Shown here piece after piece: positions 8,556 through 17,258 of a stretch of DNA of 64,000 nucleotides (its first letter is position 1; each line of letters begins with the position of its first letter). The stretch spans positions 1,687,971-1,751,970 of the forward strand of contig NZ_KK211190.1 in assembly GCF_000620865.1 (NCBI RefSeq), written 5' to 3'. Below the pieces are notes generated by a model. It had not been told where the DNA came from, did no database searches, and saw nothing but the letters and a program-made list of their open reading frames with translations. Both the position numbers and the translations under genes were made by a program. Source of the DNA: Exiguobacterium sibiricum 7-3. GTDB taxonomy: Bacteria; Bacillota; Bacilli; Exiguobacteriales; Exiguobacteriaceae.

Positions 8556-9641
8556 TTACAGAGAATTGATAGCGACTTCCGCCTTAACCCAATTAATCCG
8601 GAACCGCACACCGGGACCAATCTGTTGCAGCAACGGTCGGTCAACTTCAATTACGCGTCCGATGACATTGACCCGTTCGTCGGCCGCGAGATCCCGTTTG
8701 GTGATTTGTAATTCCCCGGCATACCGACCGTAACGCAGATTATCAATCGTAATCGATCCAAGGGGCCGGTCGGATACAGTCGCAGGTTCGAGAAGTTCGT
8801 CGCCCGGTCGGCCGTAAGTACGTGACTCGACCGAGCGGATGACATCGCGTGCCGGATCCATCCGATTTGTCTGGACGCTCTTCAACAGGGAATCACCGCC
8901 TTGTCCCGTTGCCCGGAGGACAATGATCCCCTCCTGATAGGCAGCAAACTGCCGCATCGTCGTGTCCGACAAGCCGGGGTCCCCGACCAGTATCCGGTCG
9001 ACGGACGTTTCCAGATCGAGATAACAGGCAAACGGTGATTGTCCGCGGTGGTCTTCGAGCGTCGGTAACGTTTCGTCAAGCGGTCCACGCAGTTGCCCGT
9101 CTCCCGGGATGAAGGCTTGGACACCAATCCCCTGTTCACGAAGCCACCGGTTTTTATCATTGAACCAGTCACGATCCAGTCCTGTTTCCGGTCGCGGATA
9201 AAAGTTGTGCCACGCCTCGACCTGCTCAAGCACGAGCCCCTCCGCTTTCATCGCATCGAGTTCCACCGCCGTCAGCGTACTGGCGTTTAAGGCGACCATC
9301 ATCTGTTTTGATAAGTCCGCGACCTGTTTTGGTGTCACGCCGTAGTCGACCCGCAGTCCGGTCACGCCCCATTCGGTTAAGGTATCGGCATTCTCCCACG
9401 TCTTGCCGAGTGCGGCAAGGGAAGTCGGGGCGATATCCGCGACGAGTTCCATCTTGAGCTGTTGCGCGAGTTGCCCAAGCGTCCGCAAGCGTTCCGTGTA
9501 CAACGACGGATCGTCTTCCGGAATATGTAACGAGGTAAAGATTGAGGTAAAACCGATCGTCCGCATCTGTCGGATGCTGTCTTTCGCCTCATCTGTCAGT
9601 GGTTCACTCAAATAAACGGCAAGTCCTTTCATCTGTTTCAC
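8556..9641 (-). CDS. mupG: 6-phospho-N-acetylmuramidase MupG (DUF871)
   Basis: The 361-residue product belongs to the DUF871 family, shown in Staphylococcus aureus (MupG) to hydrolyse intracellular MurNAc-6-phosphate-GlcNAc to MurNAc-6-phosphate and GlcNAc. The N-terminus (GLAVYLSEPLTDEAKDSIRQ) and the TIM-barrel segments GFTSIFTSLHIPEDD, LRVDYG, HNFYPRPETGLD, VQAFIPGD and RGQSPFACYLDLE are family hallmarks. The C-terminal 120 residues form the small beta domain. AAGGAG lies eight bases before the ATG. It is near murP, murQ and nagZ on the same strand but is separated from murP by a strong terminator and a divergent gene, so it has its own promoter. Confidence 0.9.
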   Translation of the reverse strand: MKQMKGLAVYLSEPLTDEAKDSIRQMRTIGFTSIFTSLHIPEDDPSLYTERLRTLGQLAQQLKMELVADIAPTSLAALGKTWENADTLTEWGVTGLRVDYGVTPKQVADLSKQMMVALNASTLTAVELDAMKAEGLVLEQVEAWHNFYPRPETGLDRDWFNDKNRWLREQGIGVQAFIPGDGQLRGPLDETLPTLEDHRGQSPFACYLDLETSVDRILVGDPGLSDTTMRQFAAYQEGIIVLRATGQGGDSLLKSVQTNRMDPARDVIRSVESRTYGRPGDELLEPATVSDRPLGSITIDNLRYGRYAGELQITKRDLAADERVNVIGRVIEVDRPLLQQIGPGVRFRINWVKAEVAINSL

Positions 9642-9766
9642 TCCTTCTTGTCAGCGTAGTGTTCAAAGACCGTCAATTGTTACTAAAGTTCCAATATAAG
9701 AATTTTTTAGGAGATACTTCATGAATTATGATACCATTAGTACGAGATCCATAAAGGAGAGATTGC

Positions 9767-10255
9767 ATGAAACGAATTTTGATTCCATTCCTGTCGATTG
9801 CCTGTCTGGTATTGATCTGGAACGGCTACAGTCAACATGCCGATTCAAAGACGGACCTGTTCCAACATAAACATTCTTCTGTCGGCGACAACAGCGCCGT
9901 CGCGAACATCGTCAAAGAACTGGCACACCATCAAGAGTTGCATCAAATTGCTCTCGAAACGAAACAAACACCGTATGGCATCCATTTGACTTACAAGGAC
10001 ATCGAGACAGAAAACATCGAACAGGAGATCAAAGAAACGGTCCTGTTCAACGCAACCTACCTGTTTGTCCTCGTCGATAACGTGGACCGGATTACCTTTA
10101 CCTTCCCGGACTACGATTATACAGTGACACGGGACCAACTCGAACACTGGTACGGTCAAAACCTCAGCACGATAAAACAGGAGTCCGATGTAAAAAAGCT
10201 GCTCCAACACCATTTGAAGTCGGAAACCAAGATCAACCAGTTTTTTGCTGACTGA
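9767..10255 (+). CDS. DUF4825-type exported protein
   Basis: The 162-residue product has an N-terminal signal or anchor helix (about 4-20) and an extracellular domain. The segment VGDNSAVANIVKELAHH followed by TKQTPYGIHLTYKD matches the DUF4825 family as I know it. Function is unknown. It sits between mupG and murP on the opposite strand and ends at a perfect 18-base hairpin shared with murP. Confidence 0.65.
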   Translation: MKRILIPFLSIACLVLIWNGYSQHADSKTDLFQHKHSSVGDNSAVANIVKELAHHQELHQIALETKQTPYGIHLTYKDIETENIEQEIKETVLFNATYLFVLVDNVDRITFTFPDYDYTVTRDQLEHWYGQNLSTIKQESDVKKLLQHHLKSETKINQFFAD

Positions 10256-10276
10256 TCCTGAACATGATTTGAGTCA

Positions 10277-10318
10277 AAAAAGATGGAACATCACTGCGAC
10301 GTGATGTTCCATCTTTTT
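10277..10318. terminator. Strong bidirectional terminator
   Basis: A perfect 18-base stem with arms 10277-10294 and 10301-10318, A-rich and T-rich at its ends, separates the convergent DUF4825 and murP genes. Confidence 0.9.
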
Positions 10319-10343
10319 GTTGTGTGCCGCTCTTTTGCTGATG

Positions 10344-11717
10344 TTAAATCCCGTCCGCCATTTCTTCCTTGAAACCAAACCAGAATGTAAACAGGAAACC
10401 GAAGACGTACGAGATGACAAGCCCGCCGATGTACGTCAGGTACATCCCGTTATCGATCAACGGTGTCAACGACAGACCGGATACGCCGACGCCAAGCGCT
10501 GCTGTCTTCATCGTCGCCTGGAAGGCTCCGCCGACTGCTGCTCCCATACAAGCTGTCAGGAATGGACGGCCGAGCGGTAAGGTGACCCCGTAAAGTAACG
10601 GTTCGCCGATACCGAGGAACCCGACCGGAATTGCCCCCTTGATGATGTTGCGCAACCGTTGATTCCGTGTCTTGACGAAAATCGCCATCGCTGCCCCGAC
10701 TTGCCCGGCTCCCGCCATCGCAAGAATCGGTAGCAGTGCCGTGTTGCCAATCGTATTTAACAGCTCCAAATGAATCGGTGTCAATCCGTGATGGAGACCG
10801 ACCATGACGAGCGGCAGGAAGAATCCGGCGAGGACGGCACCGGCAAGCGGACCACCGACTTCAAGAATCACGTTGATTGCCTTCATGATGCCGTCAGACA
10901 AGACCCCCGCGACCGGCATGATCGCATAGAGTGCCGTAAAGCCGACAATCAAAACAGTAAAGAGTGGTGTAAAGATGATATCAATCGAGACCGGCATGAA
11001 CCGGCGAATATGTTTTTCCAGATACGTCATCAACCAGGCGGCAAAGATGACCCCAAACAAACCACCCCGACCGACGACTAGCGGTTCACCGTAAATAATT
11101 ATATCGACAAGTAACGGATTAAATAGAATTCCGCCGGCAATTGCGCCGAGAACCGGTGTGCCACCAAATTCCTTCGCCGTATTCCAACCGACGAGAATCG
11201 CTAAGTAGGCAAAGACGGTACTACCGATCAATAACAGAATCTGCATCCACGTTTCTGTCGCATCAACTCCGGCGTTTTTCGCGAAGTTCGCCGCTCCATT
11301 GATGATCCCCGACGCGACGAGTCCCGGAATGAGCGGGATGAAGATATTTCCCAAACGGCGTAAAAAACGTTTGAACGGTGACTTTTGTTTGTCCTTCACT
11401 TTTTGCCGTTCGATGGCAGCCCGTTCTTCAAACGTCAGATTCTCATCGACCGACTCTTCACCGATTGCAAGCCCCGTCTCACGACTCAAATGATCGGCCA
11501 CCCGGTTGACCGTTCCTGGTCCAACAACGATTTGCAGGGTCTCGTCATCGATGACCCCCATGACACCGTCAATTTGTTTGAGGGCCTGGATGTCCGCTTT
11601 CGTCGGATCTTTCAGCGACAACCGGACACGTGTCATACAATGGGCCAGTTGCCGGAGATTGTCTTTTCCCCCGACATGTTCAAGGATGGCGGATGCGAGC
11701 ACTTCTTCCTTCTTCAT
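10344..11717 (-). CDS. murP: PTS N-acetylmuramic acid transporter EIIBC MurP
   Basis: The 457-residue product has an N-terminal EIIB domain (1-85) with phosphorylated Cys27 in AHCMTRVRLSL, and a C-terminal EIIC membrane domain (about 110-450) with ten or so helices. There is no EIIA domain, as is usual for MurP, which borrows the glucose EIIA. It imports MurNAc, or MurNAc-containing disaccharides, as the 6-phosphate. Specificity is inferred from its position twelve bases downstream of murQ and beside nagZ and mupG. A GGGGGG ribosome site lies in that twelve-base gap. Confidence 0.88.
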   Translation of the reverse strand: MKKEEVLASAILEHVGGKDNLRQLAHCMTRVRLSLKDPTKADIQALKQIDGVMGVIDDETLQIVVGPGTVNRVADHLSRETGLAIGEESVDENLTFEERAAIERQKVKDKQKSPFKRFLRRLGNIFIPLIPGLVASGIINGAANFAKNAGVDATETWMQILLLIGSTVFAYLAILVGWNTAKEFGGTPVLGAIAGGILFNPLLVDIIIYGEPLVVGRGGLFGVIFAAWLMTYLEKHIRRFMPVSIDIIFTPLFTVLIVGFTALYAIMPVAGVLSDGIMKAINVILEVGGPLAGAVLAGFFLPLVMVGLHHGLTPIHLELLNTIGNTALLPILAMAGAGQVGAAMAIFVKTRNQRLRNIIKGAIPVGFLGIGEPLLYGVTLPLGRPFLTACMGAAVGGAFQATMKTAALGVGVSGLSLTPLIDNGMYLTYIGGLVISYVFGFLFTFWFGFKEEMADGI

Positions 11718-11729
11718 GTTCGTCCCCCC

Positions 11730-12590
11730 TTAAAGCGCGTCGCGGACGAATCCGTGCGCATGTTGTAATCGTTCGACTGCCTCAGTATACGAAACGTCCG
11801 CTAAAATCATGACGATCGCCGTCTTGACGTGACCATTCGCCGATGTGAAATAACGCGCGGCTGTCTCAAGATCAACCCCTGTCGCTTCCACGATCATTCG
11901 TTTGGCCCGAATTTCGAGTTTTTCATTCGTCGATTGGACATCGACCATCAAGTTTTGGTAGACCTTCCCGACACCAATCATCGCTGCCGTCGAAATCATG
12001 TTCAACACGAGCTTTTGTGCCGTGCCGGCCTTCAGGCGTGTCGAGCCGGTCAAGACTTCCGGTCCGGTTTCGACTTCAATTCGGAAGTCCGCGTGTTCAC
12101 TGATCGCCGCCTGCTTGTTGCAGGACAGGGCAGCCGTCGTCGCACCGACTTCACGGGCATAGTCCAGACCACCGATCACGTAAGGAGTCCGGCCGCTTGC
12201 CGCGATGCCGATGACGGTATCATTCGCCGTCAGCTGAAGTGCCCGTAAATCTTCGACGGCTTTGATCAGTGCCCGTTCGCCCCCGGCGATCAAGCCGACG
12301 ACCATATCCGGTGAGACCCCGAACGTCGGCACACATTCGGCCGCATCGAGCACACCGAGTCGGCCGCTCGTTCCGGCTCCGATGTAAATCAATCGTCCGC
12401 CCGCTTGAAACGATTGAATGACGCAATCGACGACTTGTTTGATGACCGGTATTTCCTGCTGAATGACAGCAGCGACCGTTTGATCCTCCGCATTCATGAC
12501 CGTCAACATTTCTTCGACCGACATGTCGTCGAGACGCATCGTCTTTTCATTCCGGCGTTCTGTCGCTAATTTCTCTAACATGACCTTCAT
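11730..12590 (-). CDS. murQ: N-acetylmuramic acid 6-phosphate etherase MurQ
   Basis: MurQ cleaves the lactyl ether of MurNAc-6-phosphate to GlcNAc-6-phosphate and D-lactate. The SIS-fold protein shows [21 protein letters not shown] with the catalytic Glu, a second conserved Glu in ALIKAVED, and [11 protein letters not shown] and LSCNKQAAI. Length (286 residues from this start) is normal. The start is uncertain. TTG at 12602 gives a family-like MSER N-terminus but has GGAG touching it, ATG at 12590 has that GGAG twelve bases away, and ATG at 12581 has GAGAGG nine bases away. It forms an operon with murP. Confidence 0.92.
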   Translation of the reverse strand: MKVMLEKLATERRNEKTMRLDDMSVEEMLTVMNAEDQTVAAVIQQEIPVIKQVVDCVIQSFQAGGRLIYIGAGTSGRLGVLDAAECVPTFGVSPDMVVGLIAGGERALIKAVEDLRALQLTANDTVIGIAASGRTPYVIGGLDYAREVGATTAALSCNKQAAISEHADFRIEVETGPEVLTGSTRLKAGTAQKLVLNMISTAAMIGVGKVYQNLMVDVQSTNEKLEIRAKRMIVEATGVDLETAARYFTSANGHVKTAIVMILADVSYTEAVERLQHAHGFVRDAL

Positions 12591-12655
12591 CCTCTCTGAC
12601 AACTCCTTTTACTTTCTATTCGAAAAATATAATAACAATTAAAATTAATAATAAA

Positions 12656-12670
12656 TGAAATTTAATTTCA
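12656..12670. promoter_or_regulatory. 15-bp perfect palindrome upstream of murQ, probable operator
   Basis: TGAAATTTAATTTCA is a perfect odd-length palindrome 65 bases upstream of murQ in an AT-rich promoter region. Its TGAAA-N5-TTTCA form resembles operators of RpiR-family regulators such as MurR and HexR. No RpiR regulator is present in the window, so the regulator assignment is inference. Confidence 0.5.
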
Positions 12671-12679
12671 AAAAGAGTC

Positions 12680-12720
12680 AATAGGGAAAGCCCAATCGGA
12701 TTGATTGAGCTTACCTATTC
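12680..12720 (-). terminator. Imperfect hairpin terminator of nagZ
   Basis: Interrupted arms AATAGG / CCTATT, AAGC / GCTT and AATC / GATT pair into one long hairpin just after the nagZ stop. CTTTTTG follows on the minus strand. Confidence 0.55.
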
Positions 12721-12729
12721 CCTACGTCC

Positions 12730-14670
12730 TTACCGGTTCCAGTTGCGGAACCCATCCCCAAACTCGAGGTGAAGTTTGTTCCGGAACGTACCGTCTTTGA
12801 ACTTCGGTACATCAACCGGCAGTTTTCCTTGTGGTTTCACTTCACCAAAGATGGCGCGGATTCCTGCCGGTAAATTCGGTCCGGCTGATTTCGTGTTCCC
12901 GGCTTCCGAGTCCGGACCATTGGGATCTCCCTTAAAGCCGTAGACAAGCAGTTGCGCTTTCGCGTCCGGTTGCACGGCGACATCATAAGGGTTTCGGAGA
13001 CTGAGCAGAACGGACGGTGTTTTTGTGCGTTTCGCCTGACGGAACACTTCCGCCGGAACATAATGGTCCGCCGATGTCGCTTTCAGCTTGTCACTGTTGT
13101 TAACGTTTGAGCCGACGATGATGTAGTCCGCAGCTGCGATCTTTTCTTGCAGATTCGGATTTTGCTCCAGATGCGGCGTCGACGCCGTATAATTTTCTGT
13201 CAATATGTTCACGTGTTTCAAATTGCCCGCGTTTTTCTCAAGCGACTGGATTGTCTTGACCATACTGTCCGTCTGATCTTTTGCCGGTGACAGGACCAGG
13301 ATCGTCTCCCCTTTTTTGGGTTTGAACGGTAATGTTTTCTTGTCATTTTTGACGAGCGTGACCGCCGCTTCCGTCATTTTCCGCTCAAGTGCCTTATGTT
13401 CCGGACTGCCGACAATTGTTTTCGCTTGTGCCAGTTTTTCATCGAGCGTGACCGGTGTGTCCGTTTCATTCCAAATGCCGCGTGTTGCTTTTAACGTCAA
13501 AATCCGCGAGACAGACTGATCGATGTCCGCTTCCGACAGCTCACCGCTTTCGACAGCTTCGATCACATCGTCAAAAATCGTCTCGAGTTTCGTCACGTCT
13601 TGTGTCGACCGGAGAATCGTCGGCATCAAGGCGATATCGACGCCGGCTTTAAACGTTTTGATGACGGCTTCCGACTCCGTGAAGTTGTCAGCAATCGCCT
13701 GCATGTTCAAGGCATCGGTAATGACAAGTCCCTGATACCCAAGCTCTTCCCGCAAGACGCCGGTGATGACGTCATCTGATAACGTCGCCGGTAACGGGAA
13801 CGTGCCTTGTGTCGATTCGACGACCTCATCCTCGATCTGCGGCATCCCGATATGTCCCGTCATAACCATATCGATTCCTTCGGCAATCGCCCGTTTAAAC
13901 GGAATCAGTTCCAGCCGTTTCAGTTCGGCCAGTGATTTATCGACGACCGGCAAGCCGTAATGCGAGTCAACTGCCGTATCCCCGTGTCCCGGGAAGTGTT
14001 TTGCCGTCGCAGCGACTCCTTGCTTCTGAATGCCTTGCGTCATGGCCGAGCCCAGTTCCCCAACCAGGTTCGGATCACTTGAAAACGAACGAACACCGAT
14101 GACGGGATTGCCCGGATTGTTGTTGACGTCCAGGACCGGACCAAAGTTGACATTGATGCCGAGTGCATGCAATTCGGAGCCGATGATTCCTCCTGCCGCC
14201 TCAGCGTAGGATGCACTGCGAGTCGCTCCAAGTGCCATATTACCCGGCAAATTCGTTCCCGTTCCGAGTCGTGTCACGATGCCACCTTCTTGGTCAATCG
14301 TCACGAACAACGGGATATCGTTGCTTGTATCCTGCTTGACGACCTCCTGCAAGTCATGGACCAGTTTCGTTGTCTGCTCCGTCTCGCTGACATTTTCCGC
14401 AAACAGGATGACGCCCCCTAAATCAAACCGGTCGATGACCCGTCCGACTTCCGGTGCCAGCTTCGTATGATTGACCCCGTCCCATAACCGGAAATCCGGC
14501 ATGATCATTTGTCCGATCTTCTGCTCAAGTGTCATCTGCTCCAGTTGTGCGTCGACCCGTTCCGTGACGGATGGTGTCGTTTCCGCCGCGACCGGTTGCA
14601 TTGGCAGCGACGCGGCGAGTAGTGCCGTCGTCAATCCGAGTGTTGCTGTCCAGTTGAGTTTCTGTCCCAT
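12730..14670 (-). CDS. nagZ: Secreted beta-N-acetylglucosaminidase NagZ (GH3)
   Basis: The 646-residue product has a Sec signal peptide (1-29, ending PVAA) and no lipobox Cys, so it is probably secreted or wall-associated. The GH3 barrel carries TIDQEGG, the loop KHFPGHGDTAVDSHYG (224-239) with the acid/base His-Asp pair, and the nucleophile Asp319 in LVITDALNM. A C-terminal alpha/beta domain (about 420-646) gives the Bacillus-type two-domain length. It releases terminal GlcNAc from peptidoglycan fragments, feeding MurP/MurQ. The gene has its own promoter and terminator, upstream of murQP. Confidence 0.92.
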   Translation of the reverse strand: MGQKLNWTATLGLTTALLAASLPMQPVAAETTPSVTERVDAQLEQMTLEQKIGQMIMPDFRLWDGVNHTKLAPEVGRVIDRFDLGGVILFAENVSETEQTTKLVHDLQEVVKQDTSNDIPLFVTIDQEGGIVTRLGTGTNLPGNMALGATRSASYAEAAGGIIGSELHALGINVNFGPVLDVNNNPGNPVIGVRSFSSDPNLVGELGSAMTQGIQKQGVAATAKHFPGHGDTAVDSHYGLPVVDKSLAELKRLELIPFKRAIAEGIDMVMTGHIGMPQIEDEVVESTQGTFPLPATLSDDVITGVLREELGYQGLVITDALNMQAIADNFTESEAVIKTFKAGVDIALMPTILRSTQDVTKLETIFDDVIEAVESGELSEADIDQSVSRILTLKATRGIWNETDTPVTLDEKLAQAKTIVGSPEHKALERKMTEAAVTLVKNDKKTLPFKPKKGETILVLSPAKDQTDSMVKTIQSLEKNAGNLKHVNILTENYTASTPHLEQNPNLQEKIAAADYIIVGSNVNNSDKLKATSADHYVPAEVFRQAKRTKTPSVLLSLRNPYDVAVQPDAKAQLLVYGFKGDPNGPDSEAGNTKSAGPNLPAGIRAIFGEVKPQGKLPVDVPKFKDGTFRNKLHLEFGDGFRNWNR

Positions 14671-14774
14671 ATGCTCAGCTCCCCTTTTGTTTTGACCCCT
14701 GCTTGAATTGCTTTTACATCCACTGTTTGGCGTTTTTCCAATCGCCGTTGGTGCTTTCCCCTGCGTTCACCGTT

Positions 14775-14826
14775 AGTATAGCAACCACCTTAAAAAGAAA
14801 CAATGTTTTATTTGAAAGCGTAATCA
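14775..14826 (-). promoter_or_regulatory. nagZ promoter with cre-like site
   Basis: On the minus strand, TTGTTT (14798-14803) and TATACT (14775-14780) are 17 bases apart. Ten bases upstream of the -35, TGAAAGCGTAATCA (14813-14826, plus strand) matches the CcpA cre consensus TGWAANCGNTNWCA at all but one position. This suggests carbon-catabolite control, possibly activation given the upstream position. Confidence 0.6.
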
Positions 14827-14911
14827 ATATGAAACAAAGTTTCTATTTGCATTATTCAATAGCATGAAGTTTTTTATAAATTTATTTATGGATAGACCTA
14901 TTTTTATTAAT

Positions 14912-14940
14912 TTGTTTTTACATCAACTACGCGCTATTCT
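14912..14940 (+). promoter_or_regulatory. Promoter of the DJ-1/PfpI gene
   Basis: TTGTTT (14912-14917) and TATTCT (14935-14940) are separated by 17 bases, about 45 bases before the start codon. The stretch between this and the nagZ promoter is AT-rich and holds no gene. Confidence 0.5.
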
Positions 14941-14984
14941 AATCACGTAGCGAATTACTGAACACATCCAAGGAGGAAATAAAC

Positions 14985-15647
14985 ATGAGTAAACACGTAT
15001 TAATGGTCGTAACAAACGCCAGCAAAATGAAAGAAGGACATGCAACAGGCATTTGGTTATCCGAGTTCGGCGAAGCCTATGTTGCGTTCCAAAAAGAAGG
15101 CTATACGATTACGGTCGCCAGTCCAAACGGTGGACTTTCGCCAATCGACGCCCGCAGCCTCGAAGACGACGTACCGGCAGACATTCAAGCCACGGCCCCA
15201 CTGCTCGAAAACACACTCGATCTGAAATCCATCAGCGACTTCAGTCCGTTTGATGCAATCTTCATGCCGGGTGGTCACGGTACGATGTTCGACTTGCCAC
15301 ACAGCGATGCCTTGAACCACGCACTACGGACGTTGTTCGAAGCGGGTAAAACTGTTGCTGCCGTCTGTCATGGACCAGCTGGACTCGTCAGTGCGACACT
15401 GACAGACGGAACACCACTCGTCGCCGGTAAAACAATCGCAACATTCACGGATGAAGAAGAACGCGCGACAGGACTCGACATCTACATGCCGTTCCTGCTT
15501 GAGACACGTCTCCGCGAACTTGGTGCGAACATCATCGTCGCCGACAACTTCACAGAAAACGTTCAAGTCGACGGAAATCTTGTAACAGGTCAAAATCCAC
15601 AATCTACGGTTGCGGTTGCAAATGCCGTCATCAAGACACTTAACTAA
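14985..15647 (+). CDS. DJ-1/PfpI family protein (Hsp31-like class I amidotransferase fold)
   Basis: The 220-residue product begins SKHVLMVVTNASKMKEGHATGIW, typical of the Hsp31-like branch. A Glu follows in WLSEFGEAYVAF, and the nucleophile Cys lies in VAAVCHGPAGL. Members act as glyoxalase III/chaperone-type or stress-protective hydrolases; which activity applies is not readable. AAGGAGG precedes the ATG. Two hairpins follow the stop, and an inverted relative of the second bounds the AT-rich patch to the right. Confidence 0.85.
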   Translation: MSKHVLMVVTNASKMKEGHATGIWLSEFGEAYVAFQKEGYTITVASPNGGLSPIDARSLEDDVPADIQATAPLLENTLDLKSISDFSPFDAIFMPGGHGTMFDLPHSDALNHALRTLFEAGKTVAAVCHGPAGLVSATLTDGTPLVAGKTIATFTDEEERATGLDIYMPFLLETRLRELGANIIVADNFTENVQVDGNLVTGQNPQSTVAVANAVIKTLN

Positions 15648-15657
15648 ACAATCAAGG

Positions 15658-15682
15658 GAGATCCTTTTTTACGAAGGATCTC
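15658..15682 (+). terminator. Hairpin terminator
   Basis: A GAGATCCTT / AAGGATCTC stem with a TTTTACG loop lies eleven bases after the stop of the DJ-1/PfpI gene. Confidence 0.75.
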
Positions 15683-15683
15683 T

Positions 15684-15736
15684 CAGACTGAAGACAAAAA
15701 ACGATTTTTCTCGTAATCGAGAAGAATCGTTTTTTT
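15684..15736. repeat. Terminator-like inverted repeat, left copy (flanks the AT-rich patch)
   Basis: The hairpin AAAAAACGATT...AATCGTTTTTT (15696-15736) is preceded by CAGACTGAAGAC. A near-identical unit lies in opposite orientation at 21258-21305, and the right half recurs at 16891. It acts as a second terminator and marks the left edge of a rearranged segment. Confidence 0.7.
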
Positions 15737-16083
15737 GCTGGCTTCTAATCGTTTTCACTAAACAAACATTGTTTTTGAACTTTATAATTTCTACGTTTGT
15801 TCATCTGGAATGCTAAGTATGAATATGTCATACTACTCTCGAATAACACGGAGTTCATCCAAAAAACTTAGGGCGAAGGAGTAATTATATGTTGAAAGAA
15901 GCCTTTCACATTGGTGTCAACTGCATTTTTCCGAGATGAAGCCCTGAATGTAAACGGAACAATTGAACATATTCGATATTTATTCGACCAAGGAGAAAAG
16001 TCTATACTTGTGTGCGGATCGACTGGAGAGCAACATAGCCTGGAACTGAAAGAAAAATTATTTTTACTAGAGGCATTAATGAT
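15718..16083 (+). repeat. Direct duplication, copy 1 (dapA-like 5' region)
   Basis: About 370 bases, from CGAGAAGAATCG through the promoter region and the first 60-65 codons of a dapA-like gene, are repeated at roughly 90 percent identity at 16891-17258. Homology stops abruptly at the GAGGCATTAATGAT stretch here. Confidence 0.85.
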
Positions 16084-16129
16084 TGCTCACGAGCACATGA
16101 TCGAACATAACAAAATCGGTAAGAGTTGA
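15889..16129 (+). pseudogene. Broken, truncated copy of the dapA-like gene
   Basis: The start MLKEAFHIGV matches the intact gene at 17062. Small deletions near 15918-15935 break the frame, which resumes as TAFFRDEALNVNGTIEHIRYL and keeps GSTGEQHSLELKEK before similarity ends near 16083. The following bases read into unrelated sequence. A 28-codon open frame (16135-16219) follows with no recognisable identity. This is a dead 5' fragment left by the duplication. Confidence 0.8.
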
Positions 16130-16229
16130 CCAAATGACCCCAGAATTGAAGGAAAAACGAGACTCTAGGATCAAAACTCCTGAGAAAAATCGCGAAATGA
16201 ATCTTGAGGGCCAACTATAAGAAAAGGAA

Positions 16230-16661
16230 GTGTTTCAAACGATACAGTCTGTTGTATATATTGCATTGGTTGTTGATGACTATGATGAAGCCATTAATTT
16301 TTATACGAAAAAGTTAGATTTCACATTACTTGAAGATTCCTATCAAGAAGAACAGGATAAACGCTGGGTTGTAGTTGCTCCTCCAGGAACACTTGGAACT
16401 GCAATACTACTTGCAAAAGCTTCGAAAACAGAACAGCTTCCGTTCGTAGGTAATCAAACCGGCGGCCGAGTTTTCCTATTCCTTGGAACAGATGATTTTT
16501 GGAGAGATTACAACAAAATGATTGAAAAAGGAATTAAATTCGAAAGAGAACCTAAAGAGCAGCCTTACGGAATTGTAGCTGTATTTAAAGACTTGTACGG
16601 AAACCTGTGGGACTTGATTCAATTCAAAGCAGACCATCCAATGTTCAAACGAATAAATTGA
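16230..16661 (+). CDS. VOC family protein (glyoxalase/bleomycin-resistance-like)
   Basis: The 143-residue single-domain VOC protein shows SVVYIALVVDDYDEAINFYTKKL at the start and VFKDLYGNLWDLIQF at the end, both typical. Start is a GTG with AAGGA almost touching it, so expression is doubtful. The stop codon is the TGA inside the TTGAAC that begins a tnpB-element right end, so the natural C-terminus may have been altered by that insertion. The substrate is unknown. Confidence 0.75.
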   Translation: MFQTIQSVVYIALVVDDYDEAINFYTKKLDFTLLEDSYQEEQDKRWVVVAPPGTLGTAILLAKASKTEQLPFVGNQTGGRVFLFLGTDDFWRDYNKMIEKGIKFEREPKEQPYGIVAVFKDLYGNLWDLIQFKADHPMFKRIN

Positions 16662-16757
16662 ACTACTTCCCACCTACGCTACGCTTAGAGGTGTAGGATT
16701 CTTGAGTTATTCGACCTAACAGCCGAAAAATTATCAGGCTAACCCCGTCGTCCAAGT
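16658..16757 (-). repeat. Solo IS605-type right end (tnpB element remnant)
   Basis: The TTGAACTAC start, the Cys-codon-free hairpin region and the tail TTATCAGGCTAACCCCGTCG match the right ends at 20379 and 30378. Only the last few codons of tnpB remain before the sequence switches to an IS3 fragment near 16757. The hairpin is imperfect (CCCACCT against AGGTGTAGG). Confidence 0.8.
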
Positions 16758-16891
16758 TGTTTATGGAGGCGCTCTTTGTTATAGAAGTAGGTTGCGATGT
16801 AGAATTCCAGCTCTTCATAGGCTTGAAACTCATGCAAATAATACAGCTCTGACTTCAAAGCACCCCAAAAGCCCTCGGTTGGGACATTGTC
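16739..16891 (-). pseudogene. IS3-family transposase OrfB C-terminal fragment
   Basis: Fifty minus-strand codons read DNVPTEGFWGALKSELYYLH, then EEL and FYNKERLHKQL. These are the conserved DDE C-terminus of IS3/IS150-type OrfB with the catalytic Glu in FWGxLKSE. No start, no OrfA and no ends are present. The last residues before the stop are supplied by the adjoining tnpB scar. Confidence 0.85.
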
Positions 16892-17258
16892 GAGAAGAAT
16901 CGTTTTTTTGCTGGTTTCTAGTCGTTTTTACTAAACAAACATTGTTTTTGAACTTTATGATTTCTACGTTTTTTCATCTGGAATGCTAAGCATGAATATG
17001 TCATACTACTCTCGAATAATACGGAGTTCATACAAAATACTGAGGACAAAGGAGCAATAATATGTTGAAAGAAGCATTTCACATTGCTGTGCCAACTGCA
17101 TTTTTTCCAGATGAAACTTTGAATGTCGACGGAACAATTGAACATATTCGATATTTGGTCGACCAAGGAGAAAAGTCGATTCTTGTGTGCGGATCGACTG
17201 GAGAGCAACATAGCCTGGAACTGAAAGAAAAATTAGTTTTACTCGAGGCGTTGATGAA
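16891..17258 (+). repeat. Direct duplication, copy 2 (dapA-like 5' region)
   Basis: This matches 15718-16083, including the half hairpin, the TTTGCTGG stretch, the promoter region and the first codons. Here the gene continues intact. Confidence 0.85.
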
